From assembly GCA_020726425.1 (NCBI GenBank), contig DYSA01000003.1, positions 1-34,638 of the forward strand: a stretch of 34,638 nt of DNA. Reading direction: 5' to 3'. This document shows, in pieces, positions 1 to 10,900 of this stretch. The DNA comes from Fibrobacter succinogenes. GTDB lineage: Bacteria; Fibrobacterota; Chitinivibrionia; Chitinivibrionales; Chitinivibrionaceae. Numbering within the stretch: position 1 is the first letter of the stretch; each line of letters starts with the position of its first letter. Below the pieces are notes generated by a model. The model worked only from the letters and a program-made list of their open reading frames with translations. It made no database searches and was not told the origin of the DNA. The position numbers were made by a program, and so were the translations under genes.

Positions 1-395
1 TTGAAGGGTACAACCTTTTGTGCAAGCTTGTTTCAGATGCTCATGCTCGTGGCGCCACTGTACTCATTAGTTCCCATCGACTCGATACAATATCTGAACT
101 TTGCAGTTCCGTCGCATTTTTATCATCCCTGGGAATACGGAAAGTTTCACTGATAGATCGCGCTAATACCCATTGGGTCCTTCGCGGTCGGAATCTTTCT
201 CTTGCTGTTGGTGCAATTTCTAATTGTGGTGGAACAGTGTTAAAAAGTGATACATCAGAACTGCATTTTAATGATATTTCAAAAGATCAAATGGAACAAC
301 TACTTCCAAAATGTATCAGTGAAGGTGCCATTATTTGGGAACTTTTTCTTTGCGATCCGGTGATGTCAGCCATGGAGCATCTAGATGTTCTTTGA
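1..395 (+). CDS. ABC transporter ATP-binding protein, C-terminal fragment (5' truncated by window edge)
   Basis: Reading frame is open to the window start (..EGYNLLCKLVSDAHARGATVLISSHRLDTISELC..), matching the H-loop region (ISSHRL) of ABC ATPases. Stop overlaps the start of a permease-like ORF. Confidence 0.8.
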   Translation, partial: EGYNLLCKLVSDAHARGATVLISSHRLDTISELCSSVAFLSSLGIRKVSLIDRANTHWVLRGRNLSLAVGAISNCGGTVLKSDTSELHFNDISKDQMEQLLPKCISEGAIIWELFLCDPVMSAMEHLDVL

Positions 396-1056
396 AATAC
401 AGGAAATTTTCAAATTTGAACTTCGTGCCTTTTTAAAAAGTGGCGTATCATCATTGCTGTTACTGGTGATTACCTCGCTAATCTGGGGCGGTGTTATTGC
501 AGGAAAAGTTGAAACAATTCAGTTTGCTGATTCGTGGCTTTGGGTGATTTTCTTTGCTCTAGTGGCGGGAGCGGCATTTAGTACTACGGTTTTTGTCCGC
601 GAACGCCTCTCATCAACAATGGAAATCCTTCTTATTTCCGGAGTTGAACGCGCTTCGATATTGTGGGGAAAACTCATTTTTACAACAACATTTACGATTT
701 TTACGGGCTTACTGGCATTTGCAATGGCGTGGATCTGTCGATCACTTATCTTACAACTGCCATTTTTTCTTCCTCGTGAACTTTTGCAAACTCTCACTCT
801 ATTTATTGCGTCTTCTTTTTGTGTAAGTAGTTCTTCAGCAATGCTTTCTTTGTCACTCGCGAATCCTCGGCTCGTTCAGTTTCTCAACTTTTTGATACTT
901 ACTGTTCTTTCAACCATTTTCGCTTTGATCTCTTCATTTTTCGATGTATCACTCTATCTTTTTGCACTCATTGAAATTATCTTTGGAATCCTTTTTAGCA
1001 TTATTTCACAGTTCCAATTTTCACGGGAAACGATTATTCAGCCATTGGTATATTAA
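385..1056 (+). CDS. ABC transporter permease-like integral membrane protein
   Basis: Highly hydrophobic 223 aa with about 6 TM segments and an FVRERLSSTMEILLISGVERASILWGKL motif typical of ABC-2 type permeases. Overlaps the ATPase gene. Confidence 0.7.
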   Translation: MFFEIQEIFKFELRAFLKSGVSSLLLLVITSLIWGGVIAGKVETIQFADSWLWVIFFALVAGAAFSTTVFVRERLSSTMEILLISGVERASILWGKLIFTTTFTIFTGLLAFAMAWICRSLILQLPFFLPRELLQTLTLFIASSFCVSSSSAMLSLSLANPRLVQFLNFLILTVLSTIFALISSFFDVSLYLFALIEIIFGILFSIISQFQFSRETIIQPLVY

Positions 1057-1628
1057 TGAAATACGCGATTTTTATCTTACTTATTGCAATTGCACTATTT
1101 GCGGAAACTGCAGACCGCATTGTACCAACGTATGCGTTCAAAAAAAACGTGGCAGAAATGACCTATCTGATTGAAGTTAAAAATGATGATTCGACAATTC
1201 TGGATGTCCTTTTCGAGCCAAAGCACATACTGAAATATGCCGGAAGAACTAATCTTGTAATTAAACCTATTTCGGAAAAAAACAATCGAAATATTCTCGA
1301 ATACAACTACAACTACCTCGTAGCCAAGCTTCTTGTGGAAATGAAACGCGAACGTTTTCCCGAGTTAAATAAGATCACATTTTCTATGATTCGATATAAC
1401 AAAACGAGCCCCGTTATTCCACAAGTGCTCTCTATCGAAGGTTCATATCAGATTATTGAAAAAAATGGGCAAAAATTCATCAAGTATCATCAGCAGACTG
1501 TAATGAAAGAAGATATAAATAAAGTATATCAGATGTTAATGAAACGTGATGTGCGAAGATTCATCCGTGAAACCATCGCCTATCTCGATGCAACTTCAAA
1601 GAGTTCGCTGGCGGAACGTCAGAAATGA
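1056..1628 (+). CDS. hypothetical exported protein
   Basis: N-terminal signal-like hydrophobic segment (MKYAIFILLIAIALFAETADR). Abuts the upstream permease ORF and overlaps sbcD (1625). Confidence 0.6.
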   Translation: MKYAIFILLIAIALFAETADRIVPTYAFKKNVAEMTYLIEVKNDDSTILDVLFEPKHILKYAGRTNLVIKPISEKNNRNILEYNYNYLVAKLLVEMKRERFPELNKITFSMIRYNKTSPVIPQVLSIEGSYQIIEKNGQKFIKYHQQTVMKEDINKVYQMLMKRDVRRFIRETIAYLDATSKSSLAERQK

Positions 1629-2839
1629 GATTTATTCATTGTAGTGATATACATTTGGGAAGACGCCCGAACAGCCGGCTTGGAATCTATTCGGACAAGC
1701 GGTATGATGATTATTTCAAAGTTTTTACGGAAATAATCAATACTGTTCTGAAAGAAAATGTCGATGCACTTTTAATTGCCGGTGATTTTTTTGATCGCAA
1801 AGAACTCTCTCCTGAAATCCTTGCACGCACAGAAGTAGAACTTCTTCGCCTTTTTAACGCCGATATTCCCGTAGTGGCAATCGAAGGTAATCACGACAAT
1901 ATCACACCGGGACGAGAACACGAAAGTTGGTTGCTCTATCTTCAACGTAAAGGATTGCTTCAAAGGCCATTCTGCACAGTCCGTCACAATGAAATCACTG
2001 ATACAATTGCCTATGAATTCACCCCCGTGCGAGTATGTGGTGTTGATATTTTTGGTCTTGGATATCCAGGGGGAATGATTAAAGATACGGTGCAAGCATT
2101 TACTAACTATCTCGAAGAATCTGATCTAACTAATGTTATAGCGCTTGTTCACACTGCTCCTGCTGGCGGTGACTTTCTTCCTGGCGTTATTGCTCATGCA
2201 GACCTTCTCCCTTTGAAAGAGCGGGTTTCCTATCTTGCCTGTGGTCATTTTCATGGCTATTCTGTCTATCCCAAAGAAAATCCGTTTGTTTTCATTCCCG
2301 GTTCATCAGAATATTGGGATCTCGCTGAAAAAAATGGAACCAAAGGGATGATTCTTTTTGACACGGAGAGTTCAATACATCAATTTCTTCCTACCACACC
2401 ACGTCGTAAACTCTTGATTTCACTTGAAGAACAAAAAGATTCAACACTCATCGAACAGCTCGACATGGCACTGAGTTCACATCAGATTACTGCCGGCGAA
2501 GATATCATCATGATTTCAATCAAAGCCAAACGTGGTTCGGGAATCGACTCAACAGAAATTCAACGGTATGTTGAAGAAAAATTTTCACCACTTCGCACGG
2601 AAATCCAAGTACACTATCTCGGTGCTTCATCGGCGACAAAACGGCGCGAAGAGGGTGAGAGTTTGGAAAGTGTGGAGCGTAGAATAATTGAGAATTGGGA
2701 AGGATTCGGGAGCGATACCGATGCGGTGCACCGAGCAATGAACGGAATGAAAGATCATTTGAGAACAGGCGATCGTGATCTCTTTCGATCCACCTTTGAT
2801 GAACTTCTTAACTACATGATTTCTCAGGAGGAATCATGA
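1625..2839 (+). CDS. sbcD: DNA repair exonuclease SbcD/Mre11-like calcineurin-type phosphoesterase
   Basis: Phosphoesterase motifs CSDIHLG, GDFFDRK, EGNHD, HTAPAGG, CGHFHGY. Overlaps the downstream SbcC by ATGA. Confidence 0.9.
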   Translation: MRFIHCSDIHLGRRPNSRLGIYSDKRYDDYFKVFTEIINTVLKENVDALLIAGDFFDRKELSPEILARTEVELLRLFNADIPVVAIEGNHDNITPGREHESWLLYLQRKGLLQRPFCTVRHNEITDTIAYEFTPVRVCGVDIFGLGYPGGMIKDTVQAFTNYLEESDLTNVIALVHTAPAGGDFLPGVIAHADLLPLKERVSYLACGHFHGYSVYPKENPFVFIPGSSEYWDLAEKNGTKGMILFDTESSIHQFLPTTPRRKLLISLEEQKDSTLIEQLDMALSSHQITAGEDIIMISIKAKRGSGIDSTEIQRYVEEKFSPLRTEIQVHYLGASSATKRREEGESLESVERRIIENWEGFGSDTDAVHRAMNGMKDHLRTGDRDLFRSTFDELLNYMISQEES

Positions 2840-5700
2840 TCATCACTACTGTTGAATTGAAAAATTATCGCGTTCACGAATCTCGTGTCGTCGAGTTTGA
2901 TCAAGGGATAAATCTTCTCATTGGACAAAATGGGGCAGGAAAATCTTCAATTCTCGAAGCAATTGGTTTTGCACTATTTGACAGTGATTTACGATCAAAA
3001 GGGAGTGATCGAGCAATCCGGTATGGTGCAAAAACTGCGACCATTATTGTGTGGTTTACCGCAAATGATGGCAATGAGTATCGCGTTGAACGACGAATCG
3101 GCACTTCTCCGCGATGGCATCTCTTTTTTGGTGATGAAAAAGCACCGCGGTATGATAGAAAGGATCAAATCCTCCCATTGATGCGCACTCTTAGTGGTAT
3201 TCATCAGAATGAAAATCAGATTTTTACAACCGTCATCTGTGCGGTTCAAAATCGCTTTGTCGATATGTTTAACCTCACTGGACAACCTCGTTCAGACCTC
3301 TTCGACAAACTATTTGATACTGATATATATCGGAAATTGAACAACAGTTTTACTGGTGGCGATGATTCAATTGTCTCATTTTATAAGGAGCAACGAGATC
3401 GCTTAGAAGGACAGATCAGTTCATTGGAAGAGTTGGGAATCGATGAGAATGCGTTGCAGAATGAGATTTTCATGCAAAATGAAGAACTTATCGCTAAAAA
3501 GAACGAACGGATTGTAAAAGAAACAAATAAGAAAGAGATAGAAGAAAAGTATACTGCAGTTACTGAATCCTTGCGTCACTTGTCAACATTAGAACAAGAG
3601 GTACAGTATCTTCAAAAAGAGTTGACCAATCACTCTGCCACCTTAGAATTAACAAAATTGAAAATTGGCGAAGCTGAACTTTCTGCTAAAATTATTGTTG
3701 AAAATAGTCATAACTTTCAACTATATCAGGAACTTGCTCAAAAGCGAACCGCACTGGAAACGACACTCGCCGAAGAATCAAAGATACGCAAGAGTTTTGA
3801 TGAAGCAACCAAAACCATCAGTTTGTGTGCTCTTGAAATTGAAAAATTTCGGGGGGAAATGAGCACGATCCAAGCACGGCGTGAAATCTCTTCAGATCAA
3901 AGGCTTCAGGCAGAACGGGATCTAGCACTTGTATCAGCCCAACTTATGGAAAAAGAAAATGATCTTGTGAGTATTCTGGAATTGGGTCGCCAGTCTGCAC
4001 AGTTTGCAAAACAATACGATGAATTACTAGCATTGCTGACTAACTGTGAAGATTCGCAGACACAATATCGGAATAAAATAGAAGAACTTTCAATTGAAAT
4101 ATCTTCTGCAAAAGGCCTCGATGATAATCGTAAGGTATTGTTGCTTGAGATGGAAGATCTCGAAATACAAGAAAAACAGTTAAAACTGATTGAAGATCAG
4201 ATTCGTCATAAGGAGATCTCGCTTTCAACATTACTGGATGCACAAAAAAGTATCGGAAATGGCCTATGTCCAATACTGAATGAAAGCTGTAAAAATGTTG
4301 TTGGAACAAATGGTACTTATGACTACTTTTTACGTAAGTCTGATGAAATACAGTCTTCTAAAGATATTCTAAAAAATCAACGAGATCAATATTTTGATTT
4401 AGTGAACAATATTCAACAGAACCGCACAAAGTTGGCAGAATTAAATGTGAAAATTCAATCAGCTAAAGATGCGGAAAATCAGGTCATGCTCCTTCAATCG
4501 AAAGTTGAACTGGAACTTGAAAGATTCGCTCACTATATTGCTTCAATGAAATTGATAGAACCGAATATCTCTGTTGAAAACAATCACAAACTCCATTTTA
4601 ACAACCGGTTAACGGTATACCAGGAGGAGCGCGTCAGGCTTCTACAGGTGCACAAAGAATCCGAATCGGCACGAAATGAGTTGCGGAACAAGAAGCAATC
4701 ACTTGAACAGACTATTCAAGCACTTACTGATTCTATCTCAAATTTTACTTTAAACTATGACAATTTGTCTCAACAAATACCACTTACTCTTGAAAAACAG
4801 CAACAAACTGAACTCCACCACCATCAGTTTGCTATGCTGTTAGCTCAGTTTGAACAAACTCATAATGAAATCGCAATAATAAGTGAATCTATGAGTTATG
4901 CTGAAGTAGGATATCAACTAGTATTGGAAAATCGCGAACTTGCCGGTCGAATTGAAGAGTTGCGCGCCAGTGAGCAGCATATAATGAAACTGCAGAGCGA
5001 GACGCAACAGCGTCACACTTTCATCTTAGGAGAACTTGGACGATATTCAAAAGAAATCCTTGTGAATGATCAGAAGAATATCGCGATTGATCAACAGATT
5101 GTTCGCTCTGCTATTACAGAGCTTAGTGAACGAATCACGCTTTTATCAGAGAGAATTCGTTACAATAATGAGACCATTCAAAAAGCTTATGCTCAAAGAA
5201 ATAGAATTAAATTTCTTCAAAAAGATCTTGCAGTTTTCATTCGGAAACAAGAACTTACGGAGTTATTCCGAAAAAATGTAAACGATATGGGACGGTTTGT
5301 TGTCGCAGGCATTGTTGAAACCATTGCTTACGAAGCGACAGAACATTTCCGTCAATTCACCGGTCGCCCAGAAAAAATCAGTTGGATTGTTGAAGAACTT
5401 GATAAGTACGCCGTTTACCTTACTTTAGGTGAAGGAGAAAATCAATTTCGTCGAGATTTCTCAGTCCTTTCTGGGGGCGAACAAGTAGCGGTTGCGCTTT
5501 CGCTTCGTTCCGCGCTTGCACGAGAATTGTCCTCCGCCGATTTCGCGATATTTGATGAGCCTACTGTAAATCTCGATAGTGAAAGAAAAGTTGCTCTTGC
5601 AGAATCTCTGAAATCGATGGTCGGCATGCTTGGCCAAACAATTATTGTGACTCACGATGATTTGTTCCGTGAAATGGCGCAGAAAGTTATTGAATTATAA
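2836..5700 (+). CDS. sbcC: SbcC/Rad50-like ATPase
   Basis: Walker A GQNGAGKSS, long coiled coils with a central Cys pair, signature LSGGEQVAVALSLRSAL, Walker B FAIFDEPTVNLD, H-loop VTHDD. Confidence 0.92.
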   Translation: MIITTVELKNYRVHESRVVEFDQGINLLIGQNGAGKSSILEAIGFALFDSDLRSKGSDRAIRYGAKTATIIVWFTANDGNEYRVERRIGTSPRWHLFFGDEKAPRYDRKDQILPLMRTLSGIHQNENQIFTTVICAVQNRFVDMFNLTGQPRSDLFDKLFDTDIYRKLNNSFTGGDDSIVSFYKEQRDRLEGQISSLEELGIDENALQNEIFMQNEELIAKKNERIVKETNKKEIEEKYTAVTESLRHLSTLEQEVQYLQKELTNHSATLELTKLKIGEAELSAKIIVENSHNFQLYQELAQKRTALETTLAEESKIRKSFDEATKTISLCALEIEKFRGEMSTIQARREISSDQRLQAERDLALVSAQLMEKENDLVSILELGRQSAQFAKQYDELLALLTNCEDSQTQYRNKIEELSIEISSAKGLDDNRKVLLLEMEDLEIQEKQLKLIEDQIRHKEISLSTLLDAQKSIGNGLCPILNESCKNVVGTNGTYDYFLRKSDEIQSSKDILKNQRDQYFDLVNNIQQNRTKLAELNVKIQSAKDAENQVMLLQSKVELELERFAHYIASMKLIEPNISVENNHKLHFNNRLTVYQEERVRLLQVHKESESARNELRNKKQSLEQTIQALTDSISNFTLNYDNLSQQIPLTLEKQQQTELHHHQFAMLLAQFEQTHNEIAIISESMSYAEVGYQLVLENRELAGRIEELRASEQHIMKLQSETQQRHTFILGELGRYSKEILVNDQKNIAIDQQIVRSAITELSERITLLSERIRYNNETIQKAYAQRNRIKFLQKDLAVFIRKQELTELFRKNVNDMGRFVVAGIVETIAYEATEHFRQFTGRPEKISWIVEELDKYAVYLTLGEGENQFRRDFSVLSGGEQVAVALSLRSALARELSSADFAIFDEPTVNLDSERKVALAESLKSMVGMLGQTIIVTHDDLFREMAQKVIEL

Positions 5701-5747
5701 TAAGAAGTTCTCAATACTCAGTATTCAGAAATTTTTACACGAATTGC

Positions 5748-6095
5748 TTATTGAATAAATCGTATTGATATCGGGTACACATAAGACTTTCCATCGCGAG
5801 CACTCATTGCTGCAATTATACACATTGCAATGTTATAGACAGTAATAAGAGGGACTAAGATAAAACCTGTCGGTAGAAAACTCAACGCCCCTGCAATAGA
5901 AAATCCTATCAGGATTGTTATTTGAAAGTTAAGAGCTTCACGACTTTGTTCTTCCACGAATGGCGATTTTCCTTTACTCCAATACCAGATGATTAATGCT
6001 CCAACAAATGTTGTGAAAATACCCAGTAAATGGCTCACCAAAGCATTGATTTTCTCTGAATTTGAAATGTCAGTCGGAACTATTTCATTGTTCAT
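5748..6095 (-). CDS. DUF4870-like (Tic20-like) small membrane protein
   Basis: 115 aa with three hydrophobic segments and EEQSREALNFQITILIGF, characteristic of DUF4870. Confidence 0.7.
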   Translation of the reverse strand: MNNEIVPTDISNSEKINALVSHLLGIFTTFVGALIIWYWSKGKSPFVEEQSREALNFQITILIGFSIAGALSFLPTGFILVPLITVYNIAMCIIAAMSARDGKSYVYPISIRFIQ

Positions 6096-6116
6096 AATCG
6101 TATATCCTTTTTGAAA

Positions 6117-6869
6117 CTAATCTCTTATGAAATTGAATTGCGTAGGTGATGATAGTTTTTCTGAAAAATAATATCCGTTCGCAGTGAATTTTTTAAGTTC
6201 TTCAATGCCAGAAAGCTTATGTATAATAATCCATCGCGCCATCAAGCCCCGCGCTTGCTTTGCAAACGACGATACTGATTTGGGCACTCCATTTTTCATT
6301 TCGCGGAAATCACACGTGATCACGGGAATAGAAAGTTGAGAAAAATCGATAGTCTTGGCGTATTCTCCTGATGCACAGTTAATTATGGCATTTAACTCAC
6401 TGCGTTTACAATACATTTCGAGATATATCGTGATGCGATTTTTCCAAAATGTATACAAGTTTTTAGCTTCATAGGTCAGAACAGATAATCCCATTTCCAG
6501 TCGATATGGTGAAATCAATGAATTACAGTGAAGTACCCCATACATTCCTGAGAGAATTACGAGGTGGTTCTGGGCATATTCCAAATCACAAAATGATAGA
6601 GACATAGGATCAAGAGAAGTAAATGCGGGACCATTGTACACCGTTAATGCCTCTGATTGAACCGTATGTGTGCTAAAATTATGAAATTGTTACAATGTTT
6701 CTTTAGCCAATGAGTTCGATATTTTCATGGCAGAACCGATCTCATTTTCGGTTAATTTTGAAAAATGTGAAGACAAAGCGACTGCTTCATAAAAAAATGG
6801 TGGCTGCTGAGGTGTTAATAGTTTTCTTCCAAAGAACTGTTTTTTTGCAGGAGAGAGGAGCGCTAACAT
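6117..6869 (-). pseudogene. yaaA: YaaA (UPF0246/DUF328) family protein interrupted by an in-frame TAA
   Basis: N-terminal part (MLALLSPAKKQFF..MKISNSLAKETL) and C-terminal part (YNGPAFTSLDPMSLSFCDLEYAQNHLVILSGMYGVL..SPYRLEMG..FAKQARGLMARW) are in the same frame, separated by a single TAA at 6690-6692. The 16 codons after the stop are also open. Confidence 0.85.
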
Positions 6870-7978
6870 TTCTCTTTGCCTTTCGGAAGTATCGATATTC
6901 CTTTCCATTTTGGTGAAACAAAGAATAGAGCGGGAAGTAAAATCAGTGATTCCACGAGAAATAGAATGAAAAATAGCGGAATGAACACACCCCTATGGAT
7001 TGGTATAATTCTTTTAAATTCAAGTATGTAAAGTAACCATGTCAAAATTCCACCGGCAATCGCTGTAATCGAAAGAAGAGTGTTCGCGTTATATGTGAGC
7101 GTAAAGAGCATTGCAACACCTTCAAAACCAAGAAGAAACACGATTGCTAAAATTTGTTTTGATTCCGATGCTCCACCTCTAAGCCAGCGAATCATTTGGT
7201 GAAGATACACCTTGGGAGAATCAACGGCATAGGTAAAGGCATGAGAATAAAAAGGTTCAACAGGTATTGGGATAACTTTAAATTTTTTAACAGCAGTCAA
7301 AAGTTTTTTATCTTCAACGATAGAATAACCCAAACCTTTTTGTCCACCGATTTGATCGTAGAGTGTTCGAGAAATTGCAATGTTATTCCCCATGCAGGAA
7401 CTATCAAGTCCCGAACGAATAAAAATATGTGCCGTAGCAAAAAGAAAATCCAATTGCATCGATTGAATTTTTGCAAGTAAGCTCGAAGTAGAAATAATTG
7501 AAGTTCTTCCGAATACAAAGGGAGATTTTTCAACATCAAAATGATCGACCAACGATTGTAACCACAAAGGGGAAAAACTCATATCTGCGTCTGTGAAAAC
7601 GATCATTTCATACTTCGAAGTCATAACACCCGTATCGATAGCGTTTTGTTTTGAAGTTAGACAAACTTTCCCAATGAAATTATTCACAACTCTACAGGAA
7701 AGATGAGGATACAAAGAGATTTCCGAATCAAGAATTTCCTGAAAATCATCGGTAGATCCATCATTAACTAGGATTATTTCATAAGGAATGTGTATTGATT
7801 GCCGTGCCAAAGAGGTGATTAGTTGTTTTAGATTGTGCGCTTCGTTGCGAAAGGGAATGACTACGGAAATGCCATTGGGTGCTTTCTTCGGTGAAATATT
7901 GACACTGGAAGAACGAAATCCCCGTACCATAAGCGCGAGGATAAAAATGAGATAGAGAGTTGCTGCAAGTAGTAACAT
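6863..7978 (-). CDS. family 2 glycosyltransferase with C-terminal TM segments
   Basis: VVIPFRNEAHNLKQL, LVNDGSTDD, TDADMSF, ED and QMIRWLRGG motifs. Hydrophobic N- and C-terminal segments. Confidence 0.88.
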   Translation of the reverse strand: MLLLAATLYLIFILALMVRGFRSSSVNISPKKAPNGISVVIPFRNEAHNLKQLITSLARQSIHIPYEIILVNDGSTDDFQEILDSEISLYPHLSCRVVNNFIGKVCLTSKQNAIDTGVMTSKYEMIVFTDADMSFSPLWLQSLVDHFDVEKSPFVFGRTSIISTSSLLAKIQSMQLDFLFATAHIFIRSGLDSSCMGNNIAISRTLYDQIGGQKGLGYSIVEDKKLLTAVKKFKVIPIPVEPFYSHAFTYAVDSPKVYLHQMIRWLRGGASESKQILAIVFLLGFEGVAMLFTLTYNANTLLSITAIAGGILTWLLYILEFKRIIPIHRGVFIPLFFILFLVESLILLPALFFVSPKWKGISILPKGKEKC

Positions 7979-10900
7979 TACTGTTTCAAGTAGGCTGGTT
8001 TAAATCGATCTTGAAGACCATCAGGTGAAGCGACAATTGCCCAACTGTCAAACTCAAAACCAAGACCAAGCGTTAATCGATTTCCACCCACGGGAGAGTT
8101 TCGATTTAATCCATTGTCCCATCGAAACTTAACAGCAAGTGGGTAGCTGTTAAATGCAATTGTTGAGAGACGCACTTCCGCACCGGCGTGGAACAACCAA
8201 TCGTCAACAGATTTTTCTTTCAGAGCCGATCCGCTATTGGCTACACAAACGCCACCACCATTGACTGCTCCAAACAGTTTATCAAGGTAAATAAACCCAA
8301 TTTTTTTGTCGATTTCACCTTTGAAAAGAGGAAACCGATAGGATCCATTAATTCCAATTATTGCCTTTCCCCCTGCGATAATCGAATCATTTGCAATGTA
8401 AACCGTATCGACCTTATCAAAATCAGACTTGTCTGAGTGTAGTAAATAGCGTGTTGAATCTGCTTGATAGTAGTAAGCATATCCCGGAACTTGAACAGCG
8501 GGAAGATACAAACCGGGGAATTTTGCACTATTTAAAACAGATTCAATCAGATACGAACCAGAAATACCCCACTCAAAATCAATCTTAGGATTGAGATATG
8601 ATGATCGGGCATTTTTTATGATACCCTTGATCAGATGATATTTGAAATTATCATAGTTTTCTTTGATACGTCCATCTTCGACAACAATTGGTTCATCCGG
8701 ATTGACAAATTTCGCAATATCATATTCATATTGTGCCTTAGCAACAAAACGATGAGGTGAGATTGCATGGTTGCGAGTAAAGTCTTCTTTAGAATGAGAT
8801 GCCACCAAACCATTTCTGTACGATACGGATGGATCATAGTTGAGATAGAGTTCATTTCCAGAACCAATATTGATCTGAACTTTGTACCGAAAAAGTGATG
8901 TATAGTAATCAAGGTCTATTGGTCCAATCGGATAGCTGATTTGCAGGTCAGCCATAGTTGGTTGAATTGAATAGTTTGTAAACTCTAGTGTGTCATAACC
9001 ATAGGAGTTATGAACAAATTTGCTCGTCGAAGGAATATTGCGAGTGAACCATGAAAGTTGCAAATCAAACGGAAAAACTTGCGTTGCTCCTAATACACCC
9101 ATGTCAGTGGCGAATCGCTTAGAAGCCGATTTGTCTTTTCGTATTTCACTGAACTGATTAAAATATGATTCAGTTAAAAAGAAAAATAGCAACTGATTTC
9201 CGCGTTCTGTCCAAAATAATGGATCCATAACTCCAGCAATTGCTCCATATTTAGTACTTCGGACCCCTTCGAATGCATTGTCATCTTTTGAAAGCAACTC
9301 TTCAGAAATTATAGTGGGGATAATCATTGCTTTGCGTGGAAATCGGCTATACTTTGATGGAATTCCACCAACCAGTTCTGTTTTGGGGGAGTATCCAGAA
9401 CGAATACTAATTTTGGCTATTTCACTGGAGAGTGGATAGACTGAATCTTGTAATTCAATAGCATAGCCATCTGCGGTATATGCAGAGTAGAGCAATCGTG
9501 ATTCGTCATTAGAAATGTCCGGAGTAAATGCTCCTCCAACGACATTAGTAACTTTTTCAACGGTGTTAGTAGCAAAATTAAGTCTGAAAATATTGAACAC
9601 ATAATGTTCTTTATTCGATGAATAATAGAGATTTTTTGAATCAGAAGAAAAACGAGGATCGCGAGAGTCGGCGATGGTATCCTCGATTGTGTACATGGTT
9701 GAATCTGTAAGATCATACCAGCCAATTTTTCGGTTATTTCTGTCGAGATATCCCAGAGCTATTTTTGAGCCATCATTAGACCAATCAAGAGAATAGATTG
9801 AGTGAATCGCCAACGTATCATTCAATGGATTTGGGTAAATTGGTTTCAAATCGCTTCCATCGGCATTTGAAAAATAGAGCGAAGCGCGATCCTGTTCTTG
9901 ATGCACCGACGCAATTTGTTTGCCATCAGGAGAGTAGACCGCATAAAGAAGGTTTGCCATTTCAGAAAGGCGAGTCCGCTCACTTTTTCGATATTTTACT
10001 TTTTCAACAGTATCGGATGGAAGGGGATAGGTGTACATATCCCACTTCTTTTTACCATTTCGGTTAAAATATTTCCCATTGATAGGTGCGCTTGGAATTG
10101 TGTAGAGAACTTCCGCGCTGTCGGGGTTAAGAGCATAAAAACCATGGATAGCAGATACTTCTTCGCGGAAAGAGAGAGAGTCTGCTACCGTGTCTAAAAG
10201 ATTGTAACTGTAGAGAAACATCCGAGGATGTTCTTTTTCTTCATTTGAAAGAAAGAATATTTTCTTCTCATTATTACTAAATTTTGGCCAAAAATTGTTG
10301 TATCCATTTTTGTTAATCACTTGTGAAACAGTGGTATCACCAAGTTGAGAAAGTTGTGTAGTATATTCTCTTTTAAGGTGTTGTGACCATTCGGTATAAA
10401 GTTCTCTCCCAGAAATGCCAAGAACTCGTTTAATAGCATTATCAAATACGAGTCTTCCAAACCGAGAAGATTCTTTACAAATCGCAATGACTTTGTCGTA
10501 TCCATAGGTTTCAGAAATGTATTTAACTAATGAAAAACCATGATTATAGGTCTTTTCGTAATTATCGAATCGACCATTAAATACAGAAATCTGATCCCAT
10601 GTCTGCAACTTATCGTTGAGAACTAGCTGGCGGAATATCATATCGCGATGAGAATCCCACGAGTCTCCGTGTTGCATAGTACTTTCATACTGAGCAATTC
10701 CTTCAAAAAACCACGGAGGAAGTATTTCTGACGGATATATATAGAGAAGTTCGGTCTTTTTCTGAGTGTTTGCGTGTTGAAACGATCCCGCTTGAATATA
10801 GGGCATCCAAGAAGGCATTTTAAAACTAGTCGATATCGAAACAATATGTGCGTATTCATGGGCAACTACATTTTCTAACCAATTGGGGCTTCCGCGAAGA

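Noticed and set aside
5700-5747. Short inverted repeat AATAC-TCA-GTATT between the convergent sbcC and DUF4870 genes
   Set aside because: 5-bp stem with 3-nt loop, A/T-rich and no T tract. Likely chance.
6690-6692. Genome-wide stop-codon recoding of TAA as explanation for the yaaA interruption
   Set aside because: TAA is used as the terminal stop of other genes in the window (for example sbcC ends ...GAATTATAA and the tmRNA tag ends GCTTAA), so global reassignment is not supported.
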